From Enterococcus sp. (GTDB lineage Bacteria > Bacillota > Bacilli > Lactobacillales > Enterococcaceae): a stretch of 43,450 nucleotides of DNA. Below, in pieces: positions 1-9,267 of this stretch (its first letter is position 1; each line of letters opens with the position of its first letter). The notes below the pieces were generated by a model, which saw nothing but the letters and a program-made list of their open reading frames with translations, ran no database searches and was not told the origin of the DNA. The stretch is taken from contig NZ_JALAHI010000139.1 in NCBI RefSeq assembly GCF_022711995.1, forward strand, positions 1-43,450. The letters run 5' to 3'. The translations under genes and the position numbers were made by a program.

Positions 1-54
1 GAAATAATCACATCTCAATTTGTATGGAAAATTTTAAAAAACATTCATATTAAA

Positions 55-83
55 TTGAAAAAGCTTACAATATAAGTTATAAT
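55..83 (+). promoter_or_regulatory. Sigma-A promoter of the trehalose operon
   Basis: A -35 box TTGAAA (55-60) and a perfect -10 box TATAAT (78-83) are separated by 17 bp. Transcription should start near base 90 and read into the GH65 gene, whose start is at 123. Confidence 0.85.
56..69 (+). promoter_or_regulatory. Candidate cre (CcpA) site
   Basis: TGAAAAAGCTTACA fits the catabolite-responsive element pattern TGWNANCGNTNWCA with one mismatch, at the first base of the central CG. It overlaps the -35 box and spacer, where CcpA binding would block RNA polymerase. Glucose repression of a disaccharide operon is expected, but the mismatch lies in the most conserved part of the motif. Confidence 0.45.
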
Positions 84-86
84 CTC

Positions 87-104
87 CTTGCATGTATAGA
101 CAAG
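87..104 (+). promoter_or_regulatory. Candidate TreR operator
   Basis: CTTGCATGTATAGACAAG is an imperfect dyad just downstream of the -10 box, over the expected transcription start. It contains TGTATAGACA, which matches a TGTnTAnACA pattern like the operators of GntR/UTRA repressors such as TreR. The gene for such a repressor is third in this block. Binding is inferred. Confidence 0.5.
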
Positions 105-122
105 TAAAAAGGAGAGAATACT

Positions 123-2750
123 GTGAATAAAATTGAGATTTCTAAAGATCAATGGATTTTGACTACCCCCACAGGTACTGCATTTACGTTTACAGGAACG
201 ATTAGTGAACGAATAACAGCCTTAATCAAACAGCTTGAGAAGAATCAATACGGAGGAGTACTATCTTCTTCACTCGTATTTACAAACGAAGAAGGAACCT
301 TCTCATTAGATCAATGGTTAACCGAAAAATTAAATCGGGCTTTTGTATGCGGAACAGAAGAAACCTTTGAAGAAAAAAGTCTGGAGATCCCTTGGAAATT
401 AGAATATTATGGTTACACCCCAGGTAAAGATGAATACTCTGTCGAATCTTTGTTAACAGTAGGAAATGGTTTTATTGGATTACGAGGTACCACGCCTGAA
501 ATGGAAATTTCTGATGCCAACTATCCAGGTCTTTATTTGGCAAGTCTCTACAATACAACTCAATCAAATGTCTCTAATCGAACAATTGAAAATGAAGATT
601 TTGTCAATGCACCAAATCTACAGAAAATTTATTTAGTCATTGACAATGAAAAGATTGATATCGAACAAAATACCCTTGTGTCTTTCAAGCGCCAATTAGA
701 TCTAAAAACTGGCCTATTTACCGCCTTTGCGGAAATCGAGACAAAAACAAAAAAGAAATTACGAATTGAGACAGAAAAAATTGCTAATATGCAAAACAGT
801 CACTACTATTCCATTCGTTATCGATTTACGCCACTTAATTTTTCTGGAGAAATTGAAGTAGTAAGTGAAGCCGATGGTACAGTCACTAATTATAATGTCG
901 AACGTTATCGAAGCTTGACGAATAAACACTTAACCATTCAAAAAACTAAATTTCACAAAAATATCGCTCTGCTAATTGCTCGAACCAATCAATCAAACAT
1001 CACAGTTTGGCAAGCTTCGTCCCTATTTTCTGATGATCTTCCTCTTGAAACACTAATATCAGAGAAAACTGCGGAAAAAGTCATTCAAAAATTAATAATT
1101 TTTGCTGAGAAGGACAAAACTTATTCTTTAGAAAAATCAGTTACTGTCGATAAATATCAACATGAAGAGCAAGTAGCTGCGAGCGATTTGGCTCTACTAT
1201 CACTGCCTCGCTTTGAAGATATGTATACCGAATCAAAAGCTGCTTGGGATGTATTATGGGAAAAAGCTGCTATTACCATTGAAGGCGATCTAATGTCCCA
1301 AAAAATGCTGAATCTTCACACCTATCATTTGTTAGTATCAGCAGCTCCCAATGCTTATGAGCAATCGATTGACGCTAGTATTACAGCACGTGGACTACAT
1401 GGAGAAGCTTATCGAGGCCACATTTTTTGGGATGAATTGTTCATCTTGCCTTTTTATATTCTTCGTTTTCCTGAGACTGCCAGAGAGATACTGCTTTACC
1501 GTTATCAACGCTTGGCTGCAGCGAAGAAGGCAGCTAAAGAGGTAGGTTATCAAGGAGCCATGTTCCCATGGCAGTCAGGGCTAGACGGAACGGAGCAATC
1601 TCAAGAACTTCATTTAAATCCAATTAGTGGTGAATGGAAGGAAGACCATAGCCGATTGCAACGTCATGTGTCCTTAGCAATCGCCTATAATGTATGGCAA
1701 TATTGGCACAATGTTCGCGACCGCTCATTTATGGAGCAATATGGCTTAGAATTGATTTTAGAGATTGCCCATTTCTGGCAAAGTGCAGCTATTTTAGATT
1801 TTGATACTGGGCGTTACTCGATCGAAGGAGTAATGGGACCTGATGAATTTCATGAAAGTTATCCTGATAGTACAAAAGGCGGCTTGAAAAATAATGCATA
1901 TACCAATATGATGGTAGTATGGTTATTTGAGGAAGTGGAAAAATTACGCACCCAAATTTCTCCAGAAATCTTCCAAAATGTAGCTGTTAAGGTTGGTCTT
2001 TCAGAAGAAAATTTTGCTCAAATGTCCGAAATTCGCAAAAATCTATGTTTGGAAATCAATCCCGAAGGAATTATTGCTCAGTTTGAAGGGTATTTCGATT
2101 TAAAAGACTTAGATTGGGATCACTACAAAGAAAAATATGGAAACATTTATCGTATGGACCGTATCTTAAATGCTGAAGGAAAAAGCGCAGATGCTTATAA
2201 AGTAGCCAAACAAGCGGATAGTCTAATGATTTTCTACAATTTCTCAGCCACGCAAGTACAGCAAATTTTAGATGATCTTGCCTATCGCTTACCTGACGAC
2301 TATGTAGAAAAAAATTTACATTACTATCTAGACAGAACTTCCCATGGATCCACCCTCTCTCGAGTTGTACATGCCCAATTAGCTGCAATGGTGGATCAGC
2401 AAGACCTTGCTTGGTCTTTATATCAAGAGGCGCTCTATTCAGATTACCGAGATATACAAGGTGGCACCACTGCCGAAGGAATCCATGCTGGTGTAATGGC
2501 GGCAACTCTTTACATTCCATTAACAACATTTGCTGGAATTGATTTTCGTGAAGATGTCATGCGTATTAATCCAAATCTGCCTAAACAATGGCAAGCTATT
2601 CAATTTGCTATTCAAGTCAGAGGCGTTAATTATCATTTTAATGTTACACATGAAACATTGACAGTTTCAGCTGACCAAAATACAAGGATTATTCTTTCCG
2701 GCGCTACTCATGAATTAGAAGCCAATAAAGAACAATCTATCAACTATTAA
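123..2750 (+). CDS. trePP: GH65 disaccharide phosphorylase, probably trehalose-6-phosphate phosphorylase
   Basis: This is a glycoside hydrolase family 65 phosphorylase of 875 residues. GH65 enzymes split an alpha-glucoside with inorganic phosphate and release beta-glucose 1-phosphate. The family motif GVMGPDEFHE places the likely general-acid glutamate at residue 575. The C-terminal GGTTAEGIHAG stretch matches the phosphate-binding region. The start is GTG with an AAAAAGGAG ribosome site 8 nt upstream. The protein is longer than the roughly 750-780 residues usual for maltose or trehalose-6-phosphate phosphorylases, because about 85 extra residues precede the first conserved GH65 sequence. The pgmB gene follows 14 bp later, then a TreR-like repressor. 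This context favours trehalose 6-phosphate as substrate, as in Lactococcus lactis. Maltose, maltose phosphate or kojibiose phosphorylase cannot be excluded from sequence alone. Confidence 0.75.
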   Translation: MNKIEISKDQWILTTPTGTAFTFTGTISERITALIKQLEKNQYGGVLSSSLVFTNEEGTFSLDQWLTEKLNRAFVCGTEETFEEKSLEIPWKLEYYGYTPGKDEYSVESLLTVGNGFIGLRGTTPEMEISDANYPGLYLASLYNTTQSNVSNRTIENEDFVNAPNLQKIYLVIDNEKIDIEQNTLVSFKRQLDLKTGLFTAFAEIETKTKKKLRIETEKIANMQNSHYYSIRYRFTPLNFSGEIEVVSEADGTVTNYNVERYRSLTNKHLTIQKTKFHKNIALLIARTNQSNITVWQASSLFSDDLPLETLISEKTAEKVIQKLIIFAEKDKTYSLEKSVTVDKYQHEEQVAASDLALLSLPRFEDMYTESKAAWDVLWEKAAITIEGDLMSQKMLNLHTYHLLVSAAPNAYEQSIDASITARGLHGEAYRGHIFWDELFILPFYILRFPETAREILLYRYQRLAAAKKAAKEVGYQGAMFPWQSGLDGTEQSQELHLNPISGEWKEDHSRLQRHVSLAIAYNVWQYWHNVRDRSFMEQYGLELILEIAHFWQSAAILDFDTGRYSIEGVMGPDEFHESYPDSTKGGLKNNAYTNMMVVWLFEEVEKLRTQISPEIFQNVAVKVGLSEENFAQMSEIRKNLCLEINPEGIIAQFEGYFDLKDLDWDHYKEKYGNIYRMDRILNAEGKSADAYKVAKQADSLMIFYNFSATQVQQILDDLAYRLPDDYVEKNLHYYLDRTSHGSTLSRVVHAQLAAMVDQQDLAWSLYQEALYSDYRDIQGGTTAEGIHAGVMAATLYIPLTTFAGIDFREDVMRINPNLPKQWQAIQFAIQVRGVNYHFNVTHETLTVSADQNTRIILSGATHELEANKEQSINY

Positions 2751-2764
2751 AGGAGCGTACCATT

Positions 2765-3415
2765 ATGAAAAAAGGATTTGTTTTTGATTTAGATGGTGTA
2801 ATTACAGACACAGCCAAATATCACTACATCGCTTGGAAAGAACTTGCTGCTGAAATTGGTATTGAAATCGACTTGAAATTCAATGAACAATTGAAAGGGA
2901 TTAGTCGGATGGATTCCTTAGAGCGTATCTTAACTTTGGGAAACAAAAATGATGCGTATAGCTTAGAAGAAAAAGAAGCGTTAGCAAGCAAAAAAAATAC
3001 TCACTATGTTCAATTACTTCAAAGTCTAACTCCGGATGATCTTCTTCCTGGTGTCAAAACCTTTCTAGATGAAGCAAAACAAAAAGGAATTCCTTGTGCC
3101 ATCGCATCGGCTTCTAAGAATGCCCCTTTTATTTTAGATAAATTAGGGGTTATGCAAGATTTTGACATAATCATCGACCCAGCTACTCTTTCTAAAGGCA
3201 AACCCGATCCAGAAATCTTTGTTCAAGCAGCAAAGGGGTTAGCGATTAAACCTAGTGATGCGGTTGGTTTTGAAGATGCTCAAGCAGGAATTGATGGTAT
3301 TAAAGCTGCTGGTATGTATGCCGTTGGTGTTTATTCGGGTGAAGAATTGCACGGTGCAGATACAATCGTCGAAAAACTAACGGATATTTCGATTGATGAA
3401 TTATTAGCTAAATAG
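2765..3415 (+). CDS. pgmB: Beta-phosphoglucomutase
   Basis: This HAD-superfamily enzyme (216 residues; the L. lactis enzyme has 221) converts beta-glucose 1-phosphate to glucose 6-phosphate in the cytoplasm. Motif I FDLDGVITD gives nucleophile Asp8 and acid/base Asp10, with the same numbering as the lactococcal enzyme. A helical cap with KGISRMDSLERIL follows, then SASKNA (motif II), KGKPDPE (motif III lysine) and GFEDAQAGI (motif IV metal ligands). An AAAGGAG ribosome site overlaps the end of the phosphorylase gene. The product of the upstream phosphorylase is the substrate of this enzyme, so the two form one short route into glycolysis. Confidence 0.93.
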   Translation: MKKGFVFDLDGVITDTAKYHYIAWKELAAEIGIEIDLKFNEQLKGISRMDSLERILTLGNKNDAYSLEEKEALASKKNTHYVQLLQSLTPDDLLPGVKTFLDEAKQKGIPCAIASASKNAPFILDKLGVMQDFDIIIDPATLSKGKPDPEIFVQAAKGLAIKPSDAVGFEDAQAGIDGIKAAGMYAVGVYSGEELHGADTIVEKLTDISIDELLAK

Positions 3416-3419
3416 CCGA

Positions 3420-3448
3420 TTGCTTTTCAAAAATGCCCTCGCTATAAT
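3420..3448 (+). promoter_or_regulatory. Candidate promoter of treR
   Basis: TTGCTT (3420-3425) and TATAAT (3443-3448) have a 17-bp spacer in the short pgmB-treR gap. The repressor gene may therefore have its own promoter as well as read-through from the operon. Confidence 0.6.
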
Positions 3449-3468
3449 AGGCAAGAGGAGGCAATCCC

Positions 3469-4185
3469 ATGAATAAATTCAAAGAGATATTTTTGGATCT
3501 TGAACAAAAGATCCTATCAAACGAATATCCACCGCACTCGCTTTTACCGAGTGAAAACCAATTGATAAAAATGTACAATGTGTCTCGCGAAACTGTTCGA
3601 AAAGCGTTGAACCTTTTGAAGGATGCCGGTTACATTCAAAAAAAACAAGGAAAAGGATCGATTGTATTAGATTTAAATCGCTTTGATTTTCCTATCTCTG
3701 GTCTAACCAGTTTTAAAGAATTACAAGATACTCAACGCATTCCTAGTGAAACAACAGTGGTCGAAATTCGGAAGATTGCAGTTTCACCGAAACTGCATGG
3801 TATTACTGATTGGCCGGTTGCTTCGGAAGCTTGGAAATTGATACGCCAAAGAAAGATCGATGGTGAAGTCGTCATTCTGGATAAAGACTATTTAGACGCC
3901 TCGATTATTGAAGAATTGCCTAAGCATCGCGCACAAGTTTCAATCTATGATTATTTTGAGAATGATCTTGGTTTGGAAATTGCTTACGCACAAAAAGAAA
4001 TCACCGTAGATCCAGTCAATAAAGAATTAAGAGATTTAATGGATCTTCATCCTGAAGATCAACATGTCGTCACAGTACGTAGTTTGGTTTATCTTGAAGA
4101 TACTCGTTGTTTTGAGTACACTGAATCCATTCACCGCTTAGACAAGTTTCGATTTGTAGATTTTGCTCGTAGAAGAAAAATCTAG
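3469..4185 (+). CDS. treR: GntR-family (HutC/UTRA) repressor, probable TreR
   Basis: This is a 238-residue transcriptional regulator. An N-terminal winged helix-turn-helix (about residues 5-65, with SENQLIKMYNVSRETVRKAL at 28-47) is followed by a UTRA ligand-binding domain (about 85-232). Length and architecture match TreR, which releases its operator on binding trehalose 6-phosphate. An AGAGGAGG ribosome site lies 7-8 nt before the ATG. It follows the phosphorylase and mutase genes on the same strand, and a dyad resembling its expected operator overlaps the operon's transcription start. The effector is inferred from family and neighbours. Confidence 0.82.
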   Translation: MNKFKEIFLDLEQKILSNEYPPHSLLPSENQLIKMYNVSRETVRKALNLLKDAGYIQKKQGKGSIVLDLNRFDFPISGLTSFKELQDTQRIPSETTVVEIRKIAVSPKLHGITDWPVASEAWKLIRQRKIDGEVVILDKDYLDASIIEELPKHRAQVSIYDYFENDLGLEIAYAQKEITVDPVNKELRDLMDLHPEDQHVVTVRSLVYLEDTRCFEYTESIHRLDKFRFVDFARRRKI

Positions 4186-4237
4186 TGTTCTATCTAGGAT
4201 TATCCAGTATCTCGGTATCCTGCGCTAATTTATTTGA

Positions 4238-4277
4238 AAAAGAAGCCCCCCGATTTTTGAATTGGGGGGCTTCTTTG
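4238..4277. terminator. Bidirectional terminator between treR and rny
   Basis: A perfect 12-bp stem (AAGAAGCCCCCC at 4240-4251, GGGGGGCTTCTT at 4264-4275) is extended by two or three weaker inner pairs. It has A-rich sequence on the left and T-rich sequence on the right, and so can serve both converging genes. Confidence 0.9.
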
Positions 4278-4278
4278 G

Positions 4279-5838
4279 CTATTTCGCGTAATCAGTTGCT
4301 CGCGTTTCACGAATAACTGTCACTTTAATATGTCCTGGATAATCAAGATCATCTTCAATTTTCTTACGAATATCACGTACTAAACGCACCGCATCTAAAT
4401 CGGAGATTTCTTCAGGTTTAACCATAACGCGGACTTCTCTTCCTGCTTGAACCGCAAAACTAGAATCCACACCTTTAAATCCATTTGCAATGTTTTCTAA
4501 GTTTTGTAATCGACGAATATAATTTTCTAGAGACTCACTACGTGCACCTGGTCTAGCGGCGGATAAAGCATCTGCTGCAGCTACCAAAACAGAGATAACA
4601 GAAGTGGCTTCTACATCTCCATGGTGGGAGGCAATTGCATTAATGACTACAGAATTTTCTTTATATTTGGCAGCAAGTTCGGCACCAATCTCGACGTGGG
4701 ATCCTTCAATTTCATGATCAAGTGCTTTCCCAATATCATGAAGAAGTCCGGCCCGTTTTGCTAACTGAATATCTTCACCTAGTTCAGCAGCCAGAATACC
4801 AGAAAGTTTTGCCACCTCGATTGAATGATTCAATACATTTTGACCATAGCTGGTTCTAAAGCGTAAACGTCCTAATATCTTGATCAAATCAGGATGTAGG
4901 GTATGTGCACCAACTTCAAAGGCTGCTTGTTCTCCATATTCACGGATATGTTCATCCATTTCTTTACGAGACTTCTCAACCATCTCTTCAATACGCGCAG
5001 GATGGATTCGTCCATCTTGAATCAGTTTTTCTAATGTCATTCGCGCAATTTCTCGACGAATTGGGTCAAATCCCGATAGAACAACTGCTTCTGGAGTATC
5101 ATCAATAATCAAATCAATACCAGTCAATGTTTCTAATGTCCGAATATTACGTCCTTCTCGCCCAATAATTCGACCTTTCATCTCATCATTTGGCAATGAC
5201 ACAACAGATACCGTTGTTTCTGATACTTGGTCTGCAGCACAACGTTGAATCGCTAACGACAATAAGTTTTTCGCTTTACGATCTGCTTCTTCTTTTGCTC
5301 GTTGTTCTGATTCTTTTACCATAATCGTTAATTCATGATTCAACTCTTCTTCTGTTGATTTCATGATTAACTCTTTGGCATCCTCTCTAGACAAAGCTGC
5401 AATGCGCTCTAATTCTTGTTGTTGTCCATCGATTAGTTTTTCTACTTCTTTTTCTCGCTCGTCAATTAATTGTTGTTTCTCACTAAGTCTGTTTTCTTTT
5501 TCTTCCAGTGAGCGCTCTCGTTTTTCCAAAGAATCATCTTTGCGATCAAGTACTTGTTCTCTTTGGAGCAAGCGATTTTCTTGTGATTTTAAATCAAGTT
5601 TGCTTTCTTTCAACTCACTTTCAATCTCTGACCGATAACGCTGATTTTCTTCCTTAGCTTCTAACAATGCTTCTTTTTTTAGAGTTTCTGCTTCTTTCTT
5701 AGCGCTTTCGATAATTCCAGTTGCAGAATTTTTTGCACCATTGATCTCTTTTTCATGGCGAGATTTGGTGACAAAAACTCCTAATCCAAGACCGACAATT
5801 AAACCGATGATAGCGAGGAGAATGTAAAGTTGTTCCAA
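4279..5838 (-). CDS. rny: Ribonuclease Y
   Basis: RNase Y is the membrane-anchored endoribonuclease that starts bulk mRNA decay in Firmicutes. The order is an N-terminal membrane helix (about residues 4-23), a long charged coiled coil (about 30-190), a KH RNA-binding domain ([15 protein letters not shown]) and a metal-dependent HD domain (HSIEVAKL and [12 protein letters not shown]). I place the start at TTG 5838 (519 residues, the usual size). A strong GGAGGTGG ribosome site lies 8 nt before this TTG, inside the longer reading frame that begins with ATG at 5853, and no ribosome site precedes that ATG. It follows recA on the same strand, as in other Bacilli, but the recA terminator separates them. 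I could not pick a clear promoter in 5854-6050. Confidence 0.95.
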   Translation of the reverse strand: MEQLYILLAIIGLIVGLGLGVFVTKSRHEKEINGAKNSATGIIESAKKEAETLKKEALLEAKEENQRYRSEIESELKESKLDLKSQENRLLQREQVLDRKDDSLEKRERSLEEKENRLSEKQQLIDEREKEVEKLIDGQQQELERIAALSREDAKELIMKSTEEELNHELTIMVKESEQRAKEEADRKAKNLLSLAIQRCAADQVSETTVSVVSLPNDEMKGRIIGREGRNIRTLETLTGIDLIIDDTPEAVVLSGFDPIRREIARMTLEKLIQDGRIHPARIEEMVEKSRKEMDEHIREYGEQAAFEVGAHTLHPDLIKILGRLRFRTSYGQNVLNHSIEVAKLSGILAAELGEDIQLAKRAGLLHDIGKALDHEIEGSHVEIGAELAAKYKENSVVINAIASHHGDVEATSVISVLVAAADALSAARPGARSESLENYIRRLQNLENIANGFKGVDSSFAVQAGREVRVMVKPEEISDLDAVRLVRDIRKKIEDDLDYPGHIKVTVIRETRATDYAK

Positions 5839-6052
5839 TGAATCCACCTCCATACTATCTTTTTACAATATTTTGTAGTTTTGATAAACAAATTAAAATA
5901 AATTATCAAGTTGCCTACTGCTATGTGGAAACCCACATAAGTTTATTCTAATGTTTGTGTACAAGAGTGTCAACTTTAAATCCTGTGCATACCAACCCCT
6001 ATATGTTTCGTTTTAACGTGCAATTTTTATAAGAAACCATGTTTTTTCGCAC

Positions 6053-6080
6053 AAAAAAGCCAAACAACAAAATGTTTGGC
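6053..6080 (-). terminator. Terminator of recA
   Basis: Read on the minus strand, GCCAAACA and TGTTTGGC (6059-6066 and 6073-6080) form a hairpin followed by a run of T, 22 bases after the recA stop codon. Confidence 0.85.
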
Positions 6081-6102
6081 CTTGTGAAATCGATAAAAGT
6101 TC

Positions 6103-7149
6103 TTATTCGTCTAATGGTAGTTCTTCTTGCGCCTCTTCTGTTTCTACAACGGTTTCTCCTGTTCCAATACCGTATGCATCACGAACGCGAGCTGAAACTT
6201 CCATCATCATTTCTTGATGCTCACGCATATAGTTCTTTGCGTTTTCACGCCCTTGACCAATGCGATCACCTTTATAGGCATACCAAGCACCGCTTTTATC
6301 AACGATATCTTGTTCTACTGCCATATCAAGTAGTTCTCCCTCTTGAGAGATTCCTAGTCCATACATCATATCAACTTCGGCAACTTTGAAAGGTGGCGCT
6401 ACTTTATTTTTTACAACTTTTATTTTGGTACGATTTCCGATAATATCAGTTCCGGATTTTAACTGTTCTGCACGACGAACTTCTAAACGGATCGTTGAAT
6501 AGAACTTAAGTGCACGTCCCCCAGGAGTTGTTTCAGGATTTCCGAACATAATCCCAACTTTTTCACGAATTTGATTGATGAAGATCGCAATCGTCTTGGT
6601 CTTATTGATTGATCCAGATAATTTACGCAATGCTTGGGACATTAACCGTGCTTGTAACCCAACGTGGGTATCCCCCATTTCACCATCGATCTCTGCTCGT
6701 GGTACTAAAGCCGCCACTGAGTCGATAACAACGATATCAACAGCTCCACTTGATACTAAGGCATCAGCGATTTCGAGGCCTTGTTCACCTGTATCCGGCT
6801 GAGATAACAACAAATCATCAATATTCACGCCTAATTTTTGCGCGTATTGAGGATCTAGAGCATGTTCAGCATCAATAAAGGCTGCTGTTCCGCCACCTTT
6901 TTGAACTTCAGCGATTGCGTGTAAAGCAACTGTCGTTTTACCAGAACTTTCTGGTCCATATACTTCAACAATACGTCCACGTGGGTAACCACCTACACCT
7001 AAAGCAACATCCAAAGCCAATGAACCACTTGGAATCGTCGAAATTTGTTGATCGACTTTCTCACCAAGTTTCATAATGGCCCCTTTACCATAGTTCTTTT
7101 CAATTTTTTTCAGTGCAGCATCTAAAGCTGCTTTACGATCATCTGCCAA
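6103..7149 (-). CDS. recA: Recombinase RecA
   Basis: RecA polymerises on single-stranded DNA, drives strand exchange and activates LexA self-cleavage. The protein is 348 residues, with Walker [10 protein letters not shown] at 65-73, the [14 protein letters not shown] Walker B region, the L2 loop around [10 protein letters not shown] and the acidic enterococcal-type tail ending EELPLDE. I set the start at TTG 7149: an AAGGAGG ribosome site lies 8 nt upstream, and the next residues (ADDRK) are the conserved RecA N-terminus. The longer frame from 7176 adds nine residues not found in the family. A promoter and a LexA-box-like dyad lie upstream, as expected for an SOS gene. Confidence 0.97.
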   Translation of the reverse strand: MADDRKAALDAALKKIEKNYGKGAIMKLGEKVDQQISTIPSGSLALDVALGVGGYPRGRIVEVYGPESSGKTTVALHAIAEVQKGGGTAAFIDAEHALDPQYAQKLGVNIDDLLLSQPDTGEQGLEIADALVSSGAVDIVVIDSVAALVPRAEIDGEMGDTHVGLQARLMSQALRKLSGSINKTKTIAIFINQIREKVGIMFGNPETTPGGRALKFYSTIRLEVRRAEQLKSGTDIIGNRTKIKVVKNKVAPPFKVAEVDMMYGLGISQEGELLDMAVEQDIVDKSGAWYAYKGDRIGQGRENAKNYMREHQEMMMEVSARVRDAYGIGTGETVVETEEAQEELPLDE

Positions 7150-7200
7150 ACGGATAATCCTCCTTATTCTCATCACTTTCGTGTGTCAATTACTAAATTA

Positions 7201-7229
7201 ATAATAGTCCTTCTTTTATAAAAATGCAA
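7201..7229 (-). promoter_or_regulatory. recA promoter
   Basis: On the minus strand TTGCAT (7224-7229) and TATTAT (7201-7206) are separated by exactly 17 bp. Transcription would start about 45 bp before the recA TTG. Confidence 0.75.
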
Positions 7230-7236
7230 GAAAAAA

Positions 7237-7250
7237 CGAACAAACATTCG
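7237..7250. promoter_or_regulatory. LexA (SOS) box of recA
   Basis: CGAACAAACATTCG matches the Gram-positive SOS box CGAACNNNNGTTCG with one mismatch. It lies 7 bp upstream of the recA -35 box and 2 bp after the cinA stop codon. Its place before a recA promoter makes LexA control very likely. Confidence 0.75.
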
Positions 7251-7252
7251 CA

Positions 7253-8491
7253 TTACCTTAATAATTCCTTACGTAATAGGTCTAATCCTGCCATCACGGT
7301 ACTATGACGAATGTATGCTCGGTCTCTGGTGAAATGATAGCATTTGCTTTTTACACCTTCATCAGTTGCTAATGCAATCCAGACCGTCCCTGGCCGTTGG
7401 TTTTCAAGCTTTTCAGGGCCGGCAACTCCTGTAAAAGAAAGTGCATAATCGGTTTTTTCTTTGTCTCTTGCAGCGAGCGCCATCGCTTCTGCGCATTCCT
7501 TGCTGACAGTTCCATAAGTCGTCAACAAATCTTCGTTGATGCCTAACATCTTGCTTTTTGTTTCTTTGGAATACGTAACATATCCGCCAGAAAATATACG
7601 AGATACGCCTGCGATATCTCCTAAAGTTGCTTGAAAGAGCCCCGCTGTCAAGCTCTCTGCTGCTGTCACAGTCTTTCTCTTTTCTTTCAGCAAATCAACA
7701 ACTACTTGGGCCAATGATGTATGTTCCCCATAGCCATAAAAGTATTCACCCACTCTTGCTTGGATTTTTTGTTCTAATTCATCTAATTGGGCTTGTCCCT
7801 CCAATTCATCAGCCGTTTTCACCGTTAAGCGTAAGGTAACTTCATTCGGTTTAGCATAGGGAGCTACCGTAGGATTGGTTTGAGAGTCAATGAGATCTGC
7901 AAGCTCAGTCACTAACGCAGATTCTCCGATCCCATAGTATCGCAAAACTCGAGAAATCAACTGCTCTTCTGAAGGAAACTCTTTTTGTAAAATAGGACGC
8001 GCCTGATGAACAAACATTGGTTTCAGTTCGCTTGGCGGTCCAGGTAAAAGGAGATATGCTGCTGTTGCTGTCCGGTAGAAGATACCGATGGCTAAACCCG
8101 TTGCATTGGGTAACGCTGTACCTTCTTTAAATACCAACGTCTGTCTCAAATTGTTCTCTGTCATAAAACGCTGACCATTTTTGAAAAAGGTCAACATTTG
8201 CTCATAACCTGCTTCATCACGAACTAGTTCTTGTCCCACATGCTCTGCGACAATTTGCTTGGTTAAATCGTCTTCTGTAGGTCCGAGTCCGCCACAAAAG
8301 ACAATCAAGTCACTGCGGTTCTCCGCAAGTGTTACTAATTCCTCTAAACGTTGTGGGTTATCTCCTACAACACTATGGTAGTATACTTCGATTCCAAGAC
8401 TAGCTAATTCTTCCGATAAGAAAGTTGCATTGGTATTCACCACCTGTCCCAAAAGTAATTCGGTTCCTACTGCAATAATCTCTGCCTTCAT
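7253..8491 (-). CDS. cinA: CinA family protein
   Basis: CinA is a 412-residue two-domain protein. The N-terminal half is a molybdopterin-binding-like (MoCF) domain (starts [16 protein letters not shown], with the loop [14 protein letters not shown]). The C-terminal half is the NMN deamidase-type domain (TAAESLTAG, then FSGGYVTYS and SFTGVAGP). The family recycles pyridine nucleotides, and in streptococci the gene is co-induced with recA during competence. A GAAGGAG ribosome site lies 7 nt before the ATG. It sits between pgsA and recA in the usual Bacilli order. A terminator follows pgsA, so cinA probably has its own weak promoter in 8492-8540, which I could not define. Confidence 0.93.
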   Translation of the reverse strand: MKAEIIAVGTELLLGQVVNTNATFLSEELASLGIEVYYHSVVGDNPQRLEELVTLAENRSDLIVFCGGLGPTEDDLTKQIVAEHVGQELVRDEAGYEQMLTFFKNGQRFMTENNLRQTLVFKEGTALPNATGLAIGIFYRTATAAYLLLPGPPSELKPMFVHQARPILQKEFPSEEQLISRVLRYYGIGESALVTELADLIDSQTNPTVAPYAKPNEVTLRLTVKTADELEGQAQLDELEQKIQARVGEYFYGYGEHTSLAQVVVDLLKEKRKTVTAAESLTAGLFQATLGDIAGVSRIFSGGYVTYSKETKSKMLGINEDLLTTYGTVSKECAEAMALAARDKEKTDYALSFTGVAGPEKLENQRPGTVWIALATDEGVKSKCYHFTRDRAYIRHSTVMAGLDLLRKELLR

Positions 8492-8540
8492 GTCATTACT
8501 CCTTCATTTATCAACTACGCTATAATTGATTTTTTTTACA

Positions 8541-8570
8541 AAAAAAGTTCAGAATTTCTCTGAACTTTTT
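8541..8570 (-). terminator. Terminator after pgsA
   Basis: GTTCAGA (8547-8553) and TCTGAAC (8559-8565) form a stem flanked by A and T runs, directly after the pgsA stop codon. On the minus strand it ends in a run of T. Confidence 0.85.
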
Positions 8571-8575
8571 AGAAA

Positions 8576-9157
8576 TTACATTGAGCCTTTAAAAACACTC
8601 GCATTTTTTATGAAATAATCGATTCCGGAATAAATTGTAAAGATCAAACATAAGTACAACATGATTTGATCAAATGGAATCCCTATGAGTGAGAAAGGAA
8701 GGTTGTTAATAAACAAGAAAATGATGGCAACCATTTGAGTCGCTGTCTTGATTTTCCCGGGCCAAGCAGCTGCAAGGACTTCTCCATTATGCTCAACCAG
8801 CAACAGTCGCAAACCAGTGACTGCTAATTCGCGACAAATAATGATAGATACTACCCAAGCTGGCGCTTTATCCAATTCGACTAACATTATAAATGCAGTC
8901 ATCACTAGCATTTTATCCGCTAATGGATCTGCAAACTTCCCAAAGTTGGTCACCAATCCTCTGGAACGAGCAATTTTTCCATCTAGCCAATCCGTAATAC
9001 TTGCAACAGCAAATAATATGGCTGCTATCAGATGCGTTGTGAGTAAGTCGGCGCCTCCAACGTTTAATGTTCCTAAATCGATTGGTAACGCCAAAACTAA
9101 AATAAATATAGGAATCATTATGATACGTAGTACTGTTAATTGATTAGGTAAATTCAC
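8576..9157 (-). CDS. pgsA: CDP-diacylglycerol-glycerol-3-phosphate 3-phosphatidyltransferase
   Basis: PgsA is an integral membrane enzyme of 193 residues. It makes phosphatidylglycerol phosphate from CDP-diacylglycerol and glycerol 3-phosphate, the committed step to phosphatidylglycerol and cardiolipin. The CDP-alcohol phosphotransferase signature is complete (DWLDGKIARSRG, then FADPLADK, the DGxxAR-G-D-D pattern). Several hydrophobic helices surround it. It lies between rodZ and cinA as in B. subtilis, and the 110-bp gap to rodZ holds no gene. Confidence 0.95.
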   Translation of the reverse strand: MNLPNQLTVLRIIMIPIFILVLALPIDLGTLNVGGADLLTTHLIAAILFAVASITDWLDGKIARSRGLVTNFGKFADPLADKMLVMTAFIMLVELDKAPAWVVSIIICRELAVTGLRLLLVEHNGEVLAAAWPGKIKTATQMVAIIFLFINNLPFSLIGIPFDQIMLYLCLIFTIYSGIDYFIKNASVFKGSM

Positions 9158-9267
9158 AAAATATACTCCTCTCTGACAAATATTGTACGAAAAAAACGGA
9201 AATCATGCTACTACAACACTTGCCGTAGGAACAATGTTATGTTTCTAATAACTAGTGATTCGTTTAA

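Noticed and set aside
2071-2529. 152-codon minus-strand frame inside the GH65 gene
   Set aside because: It is antisense to well-conserved GH65 sequence, including the phosphate-site motif, and has no ribosome site or family resemblance.
5838-5853. ATG 5853 as the rny start
   Set aside because: The strong ribosome site lies downstream of that ATG and 8 nt before TTG 5838, and the shorter product matches the usual RNase Y length.
7150-7176. ATG 7176 as the recA start
   Set aside because: The nine added residues are not part of RecA; the AAGGAGG ribosome site falls inside them and serves TTG 7149.
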